Part shown: positions 1 to 8,513 of the stretch, piece by piece | Layout of the letters: each line of letters starts with the position of its first letter | How positions within the stretch are numbered: the first letter of the stretch is position 1 | Assembly (NCBI GenBank): GCA_903825315.1 | Contig: CAIKAD010000002.1 | Span: 62,001-126,000, forward strand | Direction of reading: 5' to 3' | Source: an uncultured Candidatus Peregrinibacteria bacterium | Lineage (GTDB): Bacteria > Patescibacteriota > Gracilibacteria > Peribacterales > Peribacteraceae | DNA: 64,000 bases | Position numbers and translations under genes: made by a program | The notes under the pieces: generated by a model | Databases searched by the model: none | Told to the model about the DNA's origin: nothing | Seen by the model: only the letters and a program-made list of their open reading frames with translations

Positions 1-77
1 TACACGCGGAAAGAATCCAGACATGCCCCGGAATTTGGCGAAGAGCGTGACGGTGAAGTGAACGACGTGAGGATCTC

Positions 78-455
78 CTACTTCTTCACACTCCTGTGGT
101 GCGTGCGCGCCGGGCGTTCTCCCAATTGTTCATCCTGGTCGAGAAGGTACTTATCCATTTCGTAGGCGAGGAGGAGCGGGAGCAATCCCAGGTAGACAGG
201 CAGGAATGTAACCACGACGGGATGGCCACCGATAGCAACATCCTTGGCAGGAAGCGTGGAGAAGATGAGGAGCACAACACCGAAAATATTGAGGCGTGCC
301 GCCATCGTGCGGATGTACGCGCGCGGCAACTTGTGCCGTGAGAACAGCCAGCGCGTGAGCGCCGTGACCATCACGAAGACGCCAATGAATACCGCAATGT
401 ACGCGAGCGTCACCAGGGAGATATCGATCCTCAGGGAAGTGCCGGGGAGTTGCAT
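78..455 (-). CDS. hypothetical membrane protein, three predicted TM helices
   Basis: A 125-residue protein that I do not recognise. Three hydrophobic stretches (about residues 12-35, 53-70 and 77-98) are separated by a basic loop rich in Arg and His, and the C-terminal tail is polar and charged. This suggests a small integral membrane protein. The first ATG of the frame is used, with no clear ribosome-binding site. Downstream on the same strand an open frame runs off the left edge of the window (an ATG at base 24), so it may be the first visible gene of an operon, but that fragment is too short to identify. Confidence 0.6.
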   Translation of the reverse strand: MQLPGTSLRIDISLVTLAYIAVFIGVFVMVTALTRWLFSRHKLPRAYIRTMAARLNIFGVVLLIFSTLPAKDVAIGGHPVVVTFLPVYLGLLPLLLAYEMDKYLLDQDEQLGERPARTHHRSVKK

Positions 456-512
456 GGAGGTGATTGTAGCCTGATCGGATTTTTATGTGAACTGTACTTG
501 TATGGGGAAGAG

Positions 513-548
513 GAATCCGATGAAACCGAGAATGCCGACGTATCCGAG
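513..548. repeat. solitary array of four degenerate 9-base words (GANNCCGAR type)
   Basis: Four consecutive 9-base units, each with CCGA at units 5-8 (one ends CCGAC), lie in the gap before the small gene at 684. The unit is the same one used in the palindrome between dut and ftsZ, but I found no complementary arm in the rest of this 228-base gap, so it looks like a half element. The rest of 456-683 shows nothing else I can name. Confidence 0.5.
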
Positions 549-683
549 AAATGATGGTCCATGTATGCCCCAAACTGCATCATTGACCGATCCTCGTAAT
601 CATGGACTCCCTGAAATCCTTGGCATCCATCAATACACCAGTGACGACAATCACGCTATGATGCAGACATACCCCCACCCCCC

Positions 684-884
684 ATGGCAGATCTCAGCAA
701 GCAACAAGTACAAGAGCAGAGCCAGCAATTCGTCAATTCCCTCGGCCGCCCCGCTTTTATCATCATCGGATGGCAGAAGGATGACGGCAGCCTGGACGTG
801 GTACAAACGCTCGAGGAAATGAACCCCATGTCCTACGTAAAGGCGATGACGTGGGCGCTCAATGAAGTGACGAGCAAAATGTAG
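684..884 (+). CDS. small hypothetical protein
   Basis: A 66-residue acidic to neutral protein with a plausible globular composition (WQKDDGSLDVV, MTWALNEVTSKM). It has no signal peptide and no membrane segment. There is no Shine-Dalgarno sequence: the start codon follows a C-rich run. I prefer this strand because the opposite frame is a Leu/His-rich composition typical of a shadow. It stands alone between a repeat-bearing gap and the convergent penicillin-binding protein gene. Function unknown. Confidence 0.5.
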   Translation: MADLSKQQVQEQSQQFVNSLGRPAFIIIGWQKDDGSLDVVQTLEEMNPMSYVKAMTWALNEVTSKM

Positions 885-942
885 CAACCAATGCTCCTCT
901 CACGTTGAGGCAGTTTCGCTACGTTCGCGCCGCAACAGCGTA

Positions 943-3477
943 TTATTTTGCGTCCGGCGGAATGCCGTAGTACTTAAAGAGATATGACGCGATCTCCTTA
1001 AAGACCGGTCCTGCCACCGTGGCTCCCTGGACGGCGTTCTTGGGACGGTCGATTTTGACGAGGATGAGGAACTTGGGATGATCCACCGGCGCGAATCCCG
1101 CAAACGTGGCGAACGTGGAACCGGTGCCCGTCTCGTACTTGCCGCCCGGTCCCGCAATCTGACTCGTTCCCGTCTTTGCGGCGATACGGTAACCCTGCGG
1201 TCGCCCCCCTTTGGCAAATCCGATAGTACCCACGGACACGAGCATGGATGTAATGATATCCGATGTCTCCTTGGTGATGACCTGGTCAAGAAGGTGCGGT
1301 TCCGTCTTCTCCACACTCCCATCTGCATGGATAATGGAATCGATGACAGTGGGACGCACCAGCCTCCCGCCATTGGCGAGCGCCGCCCACGCGGTGATCA
1401 CCTGCAGCGGAGTGGCCGAAAGCCCCTGTCCGAAACCGGTGGTAGCCAAAAGCGTCCTGCTCCACTCGCGCCAGGGCCGTATTTCCCCGGGCAATTCGTC
1501 CTCCAGCTCGATGCCCGTAATCTTCCCGAACCCGAAACGGTCCAGCATGCTGTAGAGCAACTTCTGCCCCAGCTTAGAGGATACTTCCAACATGCAGGTG
1601 TTGATGGAGAACTCCAAGCACTGCGTCATCGTCACCTTGCCGTAGTGGCGATGATCATTATTGTCGATCTTGTATTCGTCCACCTCCACCGGCCCCTTGT
1701 CGTTGTACGTATCTTCCGCCAGCACTTCACCCTGGTCGAGAGCAATAGCCATGATGATCGGCTTCATGACGCTGCCCGGCTCATAGATCTCCTGTGTCGA
1801 GCGGTTGAGATACGCTCCCACCCCTATGGTGTTCTTGTACTTAAGCCATACTTCCGGCTTATCTGTGGGGAATACTTCCATGCGCAAATTCTGTCCCACA
1901 TAGAGGTAGTATCGCGTGTAGTCCCTGAGCTCATACAGCTTCTCCATCTTCTCCAGAGCAGCACGCGTCTTTTCACTCAGTGTCTGCCGGCCTTCAGACG
2001 TAAAAACATCATCAATGTACGCCTTGACCACACGCTCATTGGTCTCGGGATCAAAGATCTCCACCACGATCTGCTTGCGGCGGTTGGCATCCACCTGGAT
2101 CGGCTCCTTGCCGTACACAATCGCATAGTTGTTGGAGTCAAACAGCGGGGCATTTGCCATGGCCAGGATACGGCCGGTGAAGGGGTCCATGACAATGGCT
2201 TCGCCGCTCTCCGCATTATATTTCTTCACCCCTTCTTCCAACACCGTTTCCAGCTCCTTCTGAATGGAACGGTCTATGGTAAGTACCAGCGCATCGCCGT
2301 CCTTTGGTGTGATGATCGTCTGCTCGCCCGTGAGGATCTGCCCACCCGCAAAATCGCTTACCGTACTAATAAGCCCCTCCTGCCCGCGCAACTGTGGGTT
2401 GTACAACCGTTCGACGCCGTACTGCGGTTCCTGGTTGGTATTGAGGAAGCCCACTACATGCGAAGCAACAGTCCCGTCGGGATAGTATCTCCAGTGCTCC
2501 GAAAGGAGCGCAACGCTACGGAATAAATAGTCAACTTCCTGCATTGTTCCTTTGGCGGATTTCCGGGCGAGCGCCGCCTCCTCCGCTTCCTTATACCCCT
2601 GCAGCTGCATCTCCTTTATCTGAAGGGAAAGTGACGGGGAGAGTTTGTGCATTATGGGCACGTACCGCAGCGGCCGCGAACGCAGCAAGTTTTGGATGTC
2701 CCGGGCATCTTCCGAGAGCGCCACGGCAAGCGCCCGCGCAATGGAGGGAATTTTCATCTGCGGTACCTGCTCAGGATCGGCATAAATGAGCTTGTCTTTC
2801 AACGAGACAACAATGCCATCGATGCCCATGGATGCCACCGCCGCCATCTGCACCTTAGTCGCCCCGTATTTGAGGGGAGCAAATGTCACGCGTTTCTCCG
2901 CAATGCGCCTCTCAATGTCCCGCGCGAAAAGGCGTCGCGCCTCCACGAGATCGGGAAGTTTGAGGAAGGTTGTGGGAAGAACGCCGGTGGCCGGCAACGG
3001 TTCGAGCAGGGAACCGGAATGGAGGAGGTTGTACTGGAGGAGGGGATCAAACGCCTGTTCGTAAAACTTTTGGAGCTCGCGCGGGCAATCCTGGCTTCCT
3101 GCCGTACAGAAGCGGTGCACGTCTTCGGTCAACAGGATATCCGCAAGTTTCTCCGCCAGGCGCGTCGCATCGGACGTGATGAGGGGATCTACGTAAAGCA
3201 TGTCGAGCGTCGTGTTAGTCGCCAGGATATTTCTCTCTCCCGTCTTGCTGTTGATCGCGTAAATCTCGCCACGCTTTGCCGGCAATTTTACCCCTCCGTA
3301 GTGCTGTGCCTGCGCAACTGCGCGGTATGCATTGCCCTTGAGCACCTGCAGTTCCAGCAAGCGAGAGACAATGAGAAGCAGGACTACGAGGAATATGCCG
3401 TTCACAACAGCCATGCGTCGCAGGAGCGACCGCTTCTTCTGGGTCTCCGAGGAATGAAGGGTGGGACGGAAGGCCAT
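943..3477 (-). CDS. class B penicillin-binding protein (FtsI/PBP2-like transpeptidase) with a large insertion
   Basis: A D,D-transpeptidase that cross-links peptidoglycan peptides outside the membrane. Residues 22-45 form a single N-terminal membrane anchor, followed by a PBP dimer domain. The catalytic triad motifs are all visible: SVMK (Ser569, Lys572), SIN (624-626) and KTGT (768-771). At 844 residues it is longer than a usual FtsI (about 550-700). About 100 extra residues (449-553) lie between the TGRILAMAN segment and the active-site serine, where relatives have about 20-25. The frame is open up to 3600, but I start at the ATG at 3477 because the extra N-terminus is encoded by a repeat and the gene's own promoter. 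It is transcribed divergently from the GspE-like gene. Confidence 0.9.
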   Translation of the reverse strand: MAFRPTLHSSETQKKRSLLRRMAVVNGIFLVVLLLIVSRLLELQVLKGNAYRAVAQAQHYGGVKLPAKRGEIYAINSKTGERNILATNTTLDMLYVDPLITSDATRLAEKLADILLTEDVHRFCTAGSQDCPRELQKFYEQAFDPLLQYNLLHSGSLLEPLPATGVLPTTFLKLPDLVEARRLFARDIERRIAEKRVTFAPLKYGATKVQMAAVASMGIDGIVVSLKDKLIYADPEQVPQMKIPSIARALAVALSEDARDIQNLLRSRPLRYVPIMHKLSPSLSLQIKEMQLQGYKEAEEAALARKSAKGTMQEVDYLFRSVALLSEHWRYYPDGTVASHVVGFLNTNQEPQYGVERLYNPQLRGQEGLISTVSDFAGGQILTGEQTIITPKDGDALVLTIDRSIQKELETVLEEGVKKYNAESGEAIVMDPFTGRILAMANAPLFDSNNYAIVYGKEPIQVDANRRKQIVVEIFDPETNERVVKAYIDDVFTSEGRQTLSEKTRAALEKMEKLYELRDYTRYYLYVGQNLRMEVFPTDKPEVWLKYKNTIGVGAYLNRSTQEIYEPGSVMKPIIMAIALDQGEVLAEDTYNDKGPVEVDEYKIDNNDHRHYGKVTMTQCLEFSINTCMLEVSSKLGQKLLYSMLDRFGFGKITGIELEDELPGEIRPWREWSRTLLATTGFGQGLSATPLQVITAWAALANGGRLVRPTVIDSIIHADGSVEKTEPHLLDQVITKETSDIITSMLVSVGTIGFAKGGRPQGYRIAAKTGTSQIAGPGGKYETGTGSTFATFAGFAPVDHPKFLILVKIDRPKNAVQGATVAGPVFKEIASYLFKYYGIPPDAK

Positions 3478-3512
3478 GATGAATCGGGCAGCACAGGCTG
3501 GGACGGAGGTGA

Positions 3513-3540
3513 AGGATAGCACGGACAGTTCCTGTCCCAA
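3513..3540 (-). promoter_or_regulatory. probable promoter of the PBP gene
   Basis: Read on the minus strand: TTGGGA, a 16-base spacer, then an extended -10 TGCTATCCT. The predicted transcription start is about 30 bases before the chosen ATG. It lies against the edge of the palindromic repeat at 3539-3623. TATCCT recurs as a -10 before tyrS and before the TrbL-like gene. Confidence 0.45.
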
Positions 3541-3623
3541 TGACCAATTTTCAAAATCCCAATGACCAAAAATGCTTCGGTTGTCGGTCGTTTTGGTCAT
3601 TGGCTCATTGGTGCTTGATCATT
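3539..3623. repeat. heptad-word palindrome (CCAATGA family)
   Basis: Two 33-base arms (3539-3571 and 3591-3623) are inverted repeats with 24 of 33 positions identical, around a 19-base loop. Each arm is a run of degenerate 7-base words of the type CCAANNN. It lies between the divergent PBP and GspE-like genes, so it cannot simply be a terminator. Close relatives are at 33968-34049 and 36504-36585. Confidence 0.75.
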
Positions 3624-3633
3624 TCATGAACAC

Positions 3634-3662
3634 TCCACAAATGAACGTATTCGTGATATAAT
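3634..3662 (+). promoter_or_regulatory. promoter of the GspE-like gene (leaderless)
   Basis: TCCACA, 17 bases, then a perfect TATAAT (3657-3662). Only six bases separate the -10 box from the ATG at 3669, so transcription should begin at or beside the start codon. No Shine-Dalgarno sequence is present. Confidence 0.6.
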
Positions 3663-3668
3663 ACCCTG

Positions 3669-4781
3669 ATGTCCACAAACTGGGCCACTCTCGATGGAGA
3701 AACCCTCCTCACGTCCCTCCAGCAGGAGTGCGTGCAAAAGGGCGTGTCCGACATCCACATTTCCCCGGAAAAAAACGACGTGCGGCTGGAGTGGCGACTG
3801 CACGGCGTACTTCTGCCCCTCGCTCGCATCACGCGTGGAAATTTCGACATGCTCATGCGACGCGTTAAATTCATGTCCAAGCTCAAGCTCAATGTCACCA
3901 ATATCCCGCAGGACGGGCAATATACATTTGAGACCGGAGAAGGAAATGCGAAGTGGACTGTCAACGTCCGTGTCGCAACCATTCCGTCTCGTTTCGGCGA
4001 AGCGCTCACGCTCCGCCTTCTCGATCCACACCACGGCATCATCCCGCTGGAAAAGCTGGGCTTTCCCGTGAAGATAAAGGAACAGCTGCAGAAACTCGTG
4101 GAACTCCCCAATGGATTGATCCTCGTCACAGGACCAACGGGTTCAGGAAAGACAACCACGCTGTACGCGCTCCTCTCCACGATCATCGGCAAGGAACGTA
4201 ATATCATTACACTGGAGGACCCGGTGGAATATGAATTGCCCGGCATCATCCAGAGCGAAATCGATGCCGACCACGACTACACATTTGCGGGCGGCCTGCG
4301 CTCCATCCTCCGCCACGACCCGGACGTGATCCTTGTGGGAGAAATCCGCGACCTGGAGACCGCGCAGACGGCGATAAACGCCTCGCTCACGGGCCACGTC
4401 GTGCTCTCCACACTCCACACAAACTCCGCCGTGGAATCCATCCACCGCCTCCTCTCCATGGGCGTCAGCCCCTACACGCTCGCGCCCGCGTTGCGCGCCG
4501 TACTTGCCCAGCGCCTCGTCCGAACCATGGCCCCGCGCTGCCGCGACGACAATGCGCATTGTGATCCCATGGACAATGCGACGTACGATGGCCAGATGTG
4601 CCTATCGGAACTTCTTCAGAACAGTGCAACGATCCAGCAGGCGATCCTCTCCTTCGAGAGCGCCTCCTCCCTTCTCGAACTTGCAAAAAAGGAGGGTTTT
4701 AAGACGATGCGGGAATGGGGAGAGGAGATGATACGACAGAAGATAACGAGCCGGGAGGAGGTAGAGCGTGTGTGTATGTGA
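3669..4781 (+). CDS. GspE/PilB/PilT-family secretion or pilus ATPase
   Basis: A cytoplasmic hexameric ATPase of the type II secretion/type IV pilus family. Walker A GPTGSGKTT is at residues 155-163, the Asp box at about 184 (LEDPVEYE), Walker B DPDVILVGEIRD at 217-228, and the His box TGHVVLSTLHTN follows. At 370 residues it lacks the long N-terminal domain of typical GspE/PilB (about 500-570) and is nearer PilT in size, while the sequence around the Walker motifs is GspE-like. A Cys-bearing loop (RCRDDNAHC) near the C-terminal third may be a reduced zinc loop. No pilin or platform gene is adjacent, so its partners are elsewhere. Confidence 0.85.
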   Translation: MSTNWATLDGETLLTSLQQECVQKGVSDIHISPEKNDVRLEWRLHGVLLPLARITRGNFDMLMRRVKFMSKLKLNVTNIPQDGQYTFETGEGNAKWTVNVRVATIPSRFGEALTLRLLDPHHGIIPLEKLGFPVKIKEQLQKLVELPNGLILVTGPTGSGKTTTLYALLSTIIGKERNIITLEDPVEYELPGIIQSEIDADHDYTFAGGLRSILRHDPDVILVGEIRDLETAQTAINASLTGHVVLSTLHTNSAVESIHRLLSMGVSPYTLAPALRAVLAQRLVRTMAPRCRDDNAHCDPMDNATYDGQMCLSELLQNSATIQQAILSFESASSLLELAKKEGFKTMREWGEEMIRQKITSREEVERVCM

Positions 4782-4861
4782 AGCACCAATCTCCAAGAAC
4801 CAAGCACCTTACGCCTCGTTCTGCGATTATTTTGGGATTTGGTAATTGTGGCTTGGGGCTT
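4781..4861. repeat. heptad-word palindrome (CCAAGCA family)
   Basis: Arms 4781-4808 and 4834-4861 are inverted repeats with 19 of 28 positions identical, each made of degenerate 7-base CCAANNN words. The left arm begins on the last base of the GspE-like stop codon. The related element at 22705-22766 uses the same words. The remaining bases up to 4934 show no further feature. Confidence 0.65.
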
Positions 4862-4934
4862 TTCCATGGCTGATCTTCAACTACCACTTGCTCACACACT
4901 CCGCTTGTGACTAGCATATGCCTCCCAGCCCACA

Positions 4935-6644
4935 ATGCTGACCCACTACCGCCGCCGGCGTGGATTGTACTCGGTTGCGCCCCCACGCCCGGCCATCTCA
5001 CGACGCCTGATCGCCTCGGCAGCGTTCATCGTGGTGTTCCTCTACTTCTTTGGCGGGAAGATCGTGCATCTCTTCGGATTCGGCGGACCCATTGAGCGTC
5101 TTCCTGCAACCGTGTCGGTTGAGGAAGGCGGCACCGTCAACGTTACGCTCGACGGCGGCAATACGAAACGTGCGGAAAACGGGATGAAGATCTTTGAAGG
5201 AGAAAAAATATCCACCGGCGGCAACGGCCACGCCACACTGCGCTTCTTTGAAGGGACGTTGGCACGTTTGGATGCCAGCACAGAGGTTGATGTTCTCCAA
5301 AGCACGCAGGAAAAGAAAGACGCTTTCGTCTCCCTTTCCCTCCAACACGGATCCCTCTGGCTCACCTGTCCCGGAGCATCGGGCTCATCCCTCCGGACCG
5401 TAAAAACACCGTTCCTCACCTTTGATCTCCCGCCGAATGCAGAAGTCCTGCTCTCTCCCACATTCCTCCAGGTCTACAATGCCGACAGGGAAGGAGTGCG
5501 CGTCTCCCTCGCCAAACATGACCCCGTCATGGTTGGCGAAGGCCAACAACTCTCCCTACCGGAAAGCACGGCCGTCCGCGACATTCACAGTGATCTCTAC
5601 ACGTACCGCTCACCCCTCAACAGCGCCACACCACCCGCTTTCATCACACAGAGCAAGACGTTGTTCGCCTCCTATCGAAATAACGCACAACAAATACGGA
5701 CTACGCCGACGGGCGATCTCCTCACGATTCGTACGCCCAAGGATGGCGAAAAGGTAATGGACGGGACGGTATCCGTCTCCGGTACCGTGGATCCCAGCGT
5801 CAAATCCGTCCGCATCAATGGGTACGCTGCAACGCTTGATCCCGACACGCACACGTTCGCCCAGGTTATCTCGCTCCCCGCCGGGGAATCGGCTTTCGCC
5901 ATCCGTATCTCGGCTCTTGATGCGGAAGGTAATCCTCTCGCCGAATCCCAGCGCACCGTCAGCCGCGGCACGGCAACGAGTAGCCTGCCATCTCCCGAAT
6001 TCACTGTCCCCGCCAAGACCGGCGAAACCTACCGGACCAGCCTCGCGGAGCTCGTTATCCGCGGCACCTCACCGCTGAACGCGGCGGCAATCTACGTCAA
6101 TAACTACAAGCTCCAGCTCTTTACACCGTCCAAAGGGACATGGAGCTATCTCGCCAGCCTGTCGCTCGGCAACATGAAGCCCGGCACCAATACCTACGAT
6201 GTCGTGGTAGAAGACCAGAATGGCAACAAGAGCGCCCCGGCGCGCATCACGATCATCCAGGAACAAGGCGGAAGAGATGGCGTGATTGCAACGGACGGTT
6301 CATCCTCGGCTGCATCCGCACCGGTCAATCCCGGAACACTTCCCACGAACGCCCCCACCGCCCCGGGTTCGCTTTCCGTAACAGGTGCAGCAGCACAACT
6401 CGGATTTATCGCCACCGGTACCGGTTTCGTTCTGGAAGGGATAACGTCGCCTCGTACCGCTTCGGTCTGGGTAAACGACTACCAACTCAAGCTCTATAAA
6501 CAGGGGAAGACCTACTGGAACTATCTTGCCAGCCCCGATTTAAAGACGCTCAAGGAAGGAAAGAATACGTTCACCATCGTCGCCAGGGACCGTGATGGGA
6601 CGATTCTGGACCAGCTGGCAGTGAACGTGGAGTATCAGAAGTGA
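4935..6644 (+). CDS. FecR-domain surface protein with Ig-like repeats
   Basis: A 569-residue membrane-anchored protein. A short basic N-terminus is followed by one TM helix (about residues 25-43), so the bulk is extracytoplasmic. Residues 75-190 resemble a FecR domain (raised ISTGGNGHATLRF, then a SLWL segment). Next come three beta-rich Ig-like modules; the last two share the related phrases IYVNNYKLQLF and VWVNDYQLKLY followed by a W-x-Y-L-A motif, so they are internal repeats. A Ser/Ala/Pro linker separates the last two. FecR domains in signalling systems sense via TonB receptors; here no sigma factor is nearby, so a structural or adhesive surface role is more likely (inference). Confidence 0.75.
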   Translation: MLTHYRRRRGLYSVAPPRPAISRRLIASAAFIVVFLYFFGGKIVHLFGFGGPIERLPATVSVEEGGTVNVTLDGGNTKRAENGMKIFEGEKISTGGNGHATLRFFEGTLARLDASTEVDVLQSTQEKKDAFVSLSLQHGSLWLTCPGASGSSLRTVKTPFLTFDLPPNAEVLLSPTFLQVYNADREGVRVSLAKHDPVMVGEGQQLSLPESTAVRDIHSDLYTYRSPLNSATPPAFITQSKTLFASYRNNAQQIRTTPTGDLLTIRTPKDGEKVMDGTVSVSGTVDPSVKSVRINGYAATLDPDTHTFAQVISLPAGESAFAIRISALDAEGNPLAESQRTVSRGTATSSLPSPEFTVPAKTGETYRTSLAELVIRGTSPLNAAAIYVNNYKLQLFTPSKGTWSYLASLSLGNMKPGTNTYDVVVEDQNGNKSAPARITIIQEQGGRDGVIATDGSSSAASAPVNPGTLPTNAPTAPGSLSVTGAAAQLGFIATGTGFVLEGITSPRTASVWVNDYQLKLYKQGKTYWNYLASPDLKTLKEGKNTFTIVARDRDGTILDQLAVNVEYQK

Positions 6645-6668
6645 TACTGCCTTCGGAGAACCTACTCC

Positions 6669-7262
6669 TCATTTCTCACCCCACGCTTTTCGGAATGCAA
6701 AATTGACGGCTGGCCGCCGCTCGCGCGGTTTCTGTTCGCGAACCAGAAGATCTTTCGGCAGTTGTGACGGATCTCCGGGGTAGCCGACCGCGATCATGGA
6801 GCCGGGCATAAAATCCTCCGGCACATTGAAGAGCATGTTCGCTTTCGTCCGGTCAAACCCCGCCATTTGGTGCGCAATGAGCCCGAGTTCCGTCGCCTGC
6901 AACACGAGGTACCCCGAGGCGCATCCCACGTCGTGCATGGCATGATAGTTCTCCTTTCCGTTGTGGGAGAACGTCTTCTTGGCAAAGCTGAGGATGAGAA
7001 GTGGTGCATCGGCCGCCCAGTTGTTCCCCTCCAAAAGGAGAGAATCCAGCCTCGCCCGGTCCGCCCCATCCTCCTTGGCGCAATACACGTAGCGCCACGG
7101 CTGTTCGTTAAAACTGCTCGGCGCCCAACGCGCGGCTTCGAAGAGTATTGTAATCGTCGCATCTTCCACCGGCTTCTCGGAAAACGCCCGCGGACTCCAA
7201 CGTCTCTTAATGGCGGGGAGAATGGAAAGGTCCGTGATGGCAGGTTTCTCGGGATACAACAT
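6669..7262 (-). CDS. nitroreductase-family FMN oxidoreductase
   Basis: A 197-residue flavoprotein of the nitroreductase fold. Visible landmarks are the FMN phosphate motif RRWSPRAF (residues 20-27), the APSSFNEQPWRYV segment (about 47-59), and the glycine-bearing MIAVGYPGD near the C-terminus. The size is normal for single-domain members. The substrate cannot be told from sequence. The start is supported by a TATACT box (7270-7275) seven bases upstream of the ATG, which suggests leaderless transcription. The gene lies just downstream of the pseudouridine synthase on the same strand. Confidence 0.85.
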   Translation of the reverse strand: MLYPEKPAITDLSILPAIKRRWSPRAFSEKPVEDATITILFEAARWAPSSFNEQPWRYVYCAKEDGADRARLDSLLLEGNNWAADAPLLILSFAKKTFSHNGKENYHAMHDVGCASGYLVLQATELGLIAHQMAGFDRTKANMLFNVPEDFMPGSMIAVGYPGDPSQLPKDLLVREQKPRERRPAVNFAFRKAWGEK

Positions 7263-7299
7263 GACACGCAGTATAGCGCGAATCGTTACCGAATGCGAT

Positions 7300-8235
7300 T
7301 CACGGTTTCCATACCATCCCTATGGTTTCCAGTGCGTGGACGAAAGGGTAGGGGAGTGGCGCCTCCACCTGATGCTCTCGCTGGTCATTCGGCGAAAGAA
7401 ACGTCAGCTTCCAGGCATGGAGACTTAGGGAGTGCAGGTCGAATTCCTCCGCCAACATTTCACTCAAGTCATTCCGGTAGGTCCCGTCCCCCAGGACAGG
7501 ATGACCGATGGACGAAAGATGGACGCGCACTTGATGGGTACGCCCCGTGTGGAGATCACAGAGGACGAGCGCAACTTTTCCCTTCGCTTCAAGGACTCTG
7601 TACGTCGTCTGTGCCTCGCGGCTCCCGGCAGACCCGGTGACGGCCATGGTTGTCCGGTTCGCCGTGGAACGCCCGATGGGCGCGTCGATGACGGCAGCAG
7701 GAACTTCCGGCACTCCCGCGATGAGTGCGAGGTACTGTTTTTGGACCGTCCGCGTCTCAAATTGCCCTTGCAGGAACATATGTGCGGCGGGGTTTTTTGC
7801 CACGAGCAGACAGCCCGTTGTGTCCTTGTCGAGGCGGTGGACAAGGACCGCCTCGGAAGAAAAGGGAAGCGACCTCTTGCGGAAGACAAACGCAATACCA
7901 TGGAGGATCGTTTTCTCACCGGGAGCCATGCCCGCGCCGGGATGGACGGCAATGCCCGCCGGCTTGTTGATGACCATGCAGGTGTCGTCTTCGTAAAGAC
8001 TCTCCAGCTGCAAATCGACGGGCTCGATATGATCGTCTACAACAACTGCTTCCTCCTCCAACTTCACCACATCCCCCTCCTGCAAGCGGAGCGATGATTT
8101 TGTGGTGACGACGTCGTTCACCAGTACGCGTCCGGCCTCGATGGCAGCCTGAGCCTTGGCACGGCTCAGCATGCGTCCTTGGGAAGCAAGGAACACATCC
8201 AGCCGTTCGGGAAGGGAAACGACCCAATTGGGCAT
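7300..8235 (-). CDS. RluD/RluA-family 23S rRNA pseudouridine synthase
   Basis: It isomerises specific uridines in structured RNA. An N-terminal S4-like RNA-binding domain (SRAKAQAAIEAGRVLVND, about residues 24-41) is followed by the catalytic domain with HRLDKDTTG (about 138-146, catalytic Asp), typical of the RluA/C/D group. The length of 311 residues fits the family. I start at the internal ATG at 8235 instead of the longest frame: a TACACT box ends six bases before it (8242-8247). Exact target sites cannot be assigned. Confidence 0.9.
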   Translation of the reverse strand: MPNWVVSLPERLDVFLASQGRMLSRAKAQAAIEAGRVLVNDVVTTKSSLRLQEGDVVKLEEEAVVVDDHIEPVDLQLESLYEDDTCMVINKPAGIAVHPGAGMAPGEKTILHGIAFVFRKRSLPFSSEAVLVHRLDKDTTGCLLVAKNPAAHMFLQGQFETRTVQKQYLALIAGVPEVPAAVIDAPIGRSTANRTTMAVTGSAGSREAQTTYRVLEAKGKVALVLCDLHTGRTHQVRVHLSSIGHPVLGDGTYRNDLSEMLAEEFDLHSLSLHAWKLTFLSPNDQREHQVEAPLPYPFVHALETIGMVWKP

Positions 8236-8287
8236 GAATGTAGTGTACCCAATTTCTACGAGAATTACGCGGTGGAACAAACACGAC

Positions 8288-8441
8288 TATATTCTTGTGG
8301 CAAACCATCGTTTCTTCATACTCAAGACAGTTCCTTTCCTGTTTCTGACGTCCCTACACAGGAAGGACCTAGTCACCTCCCACTGGTGACGCCCGTCCCT
8401 GCCGCCTCTCTCATCACTGAGGATGGCAGGGACATTTTTTC
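8288..8441 (+). promoter_or_regulatory. tyrS upstream RNA element: three hairpins ending in a strong terminator
   Basis: The gap 8236-8513 has a TATATT box (8288-8293) followed by a folded segment: TCCTTTCCTGT pairing with ACAGGAAGGA (8332-8370), GTCACC pairing with GGTGAC (8372-8390), and a terminator. No plus-strand gene lies upstream for more than 1.6 kb, so the terminator must belong either to a tyrS leader (attenuator or riboswitch) or to a free-standing small RNA. The TGGTGACGC stretch is loosely like a T-box core, but the canonical 14-base motif is absent. A 22-codon open frame (8442-8510) with two Tyr codons fills the space up to tyrS. Confidence 0.5.
8395..8440 (+). terminator. intrinsic terminator ahead of tyrS
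   Basis: GTCCCTGCC (8395-8403) pairs perfectly with GGCAGGGAC (8425-8433), with extra CCTC/GAGG pairs inside, and is followed by A and six T. Polarity is clear: only the plus strand gives a U tract. It ends 73 bases before the tyrS start codon. Confidence 0.8.
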
Positions 8442-8513
8442 ATGATGGATACAGGGAGAATACGTTACATTGAATGCCTACGCATCCATGCCCTCGAATG
8501 GTATCCTTAACGT

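Noticed and set aside
8372-8440. T-box riboswitch before tyrS
   Set aside because: TGGTGACGC and the CGTCCCT terminator arm look T-box-like, but the canonical 14-base T-box, a specifier loop and a long Stem I are not recognisable. Reported only as an unassigned element.
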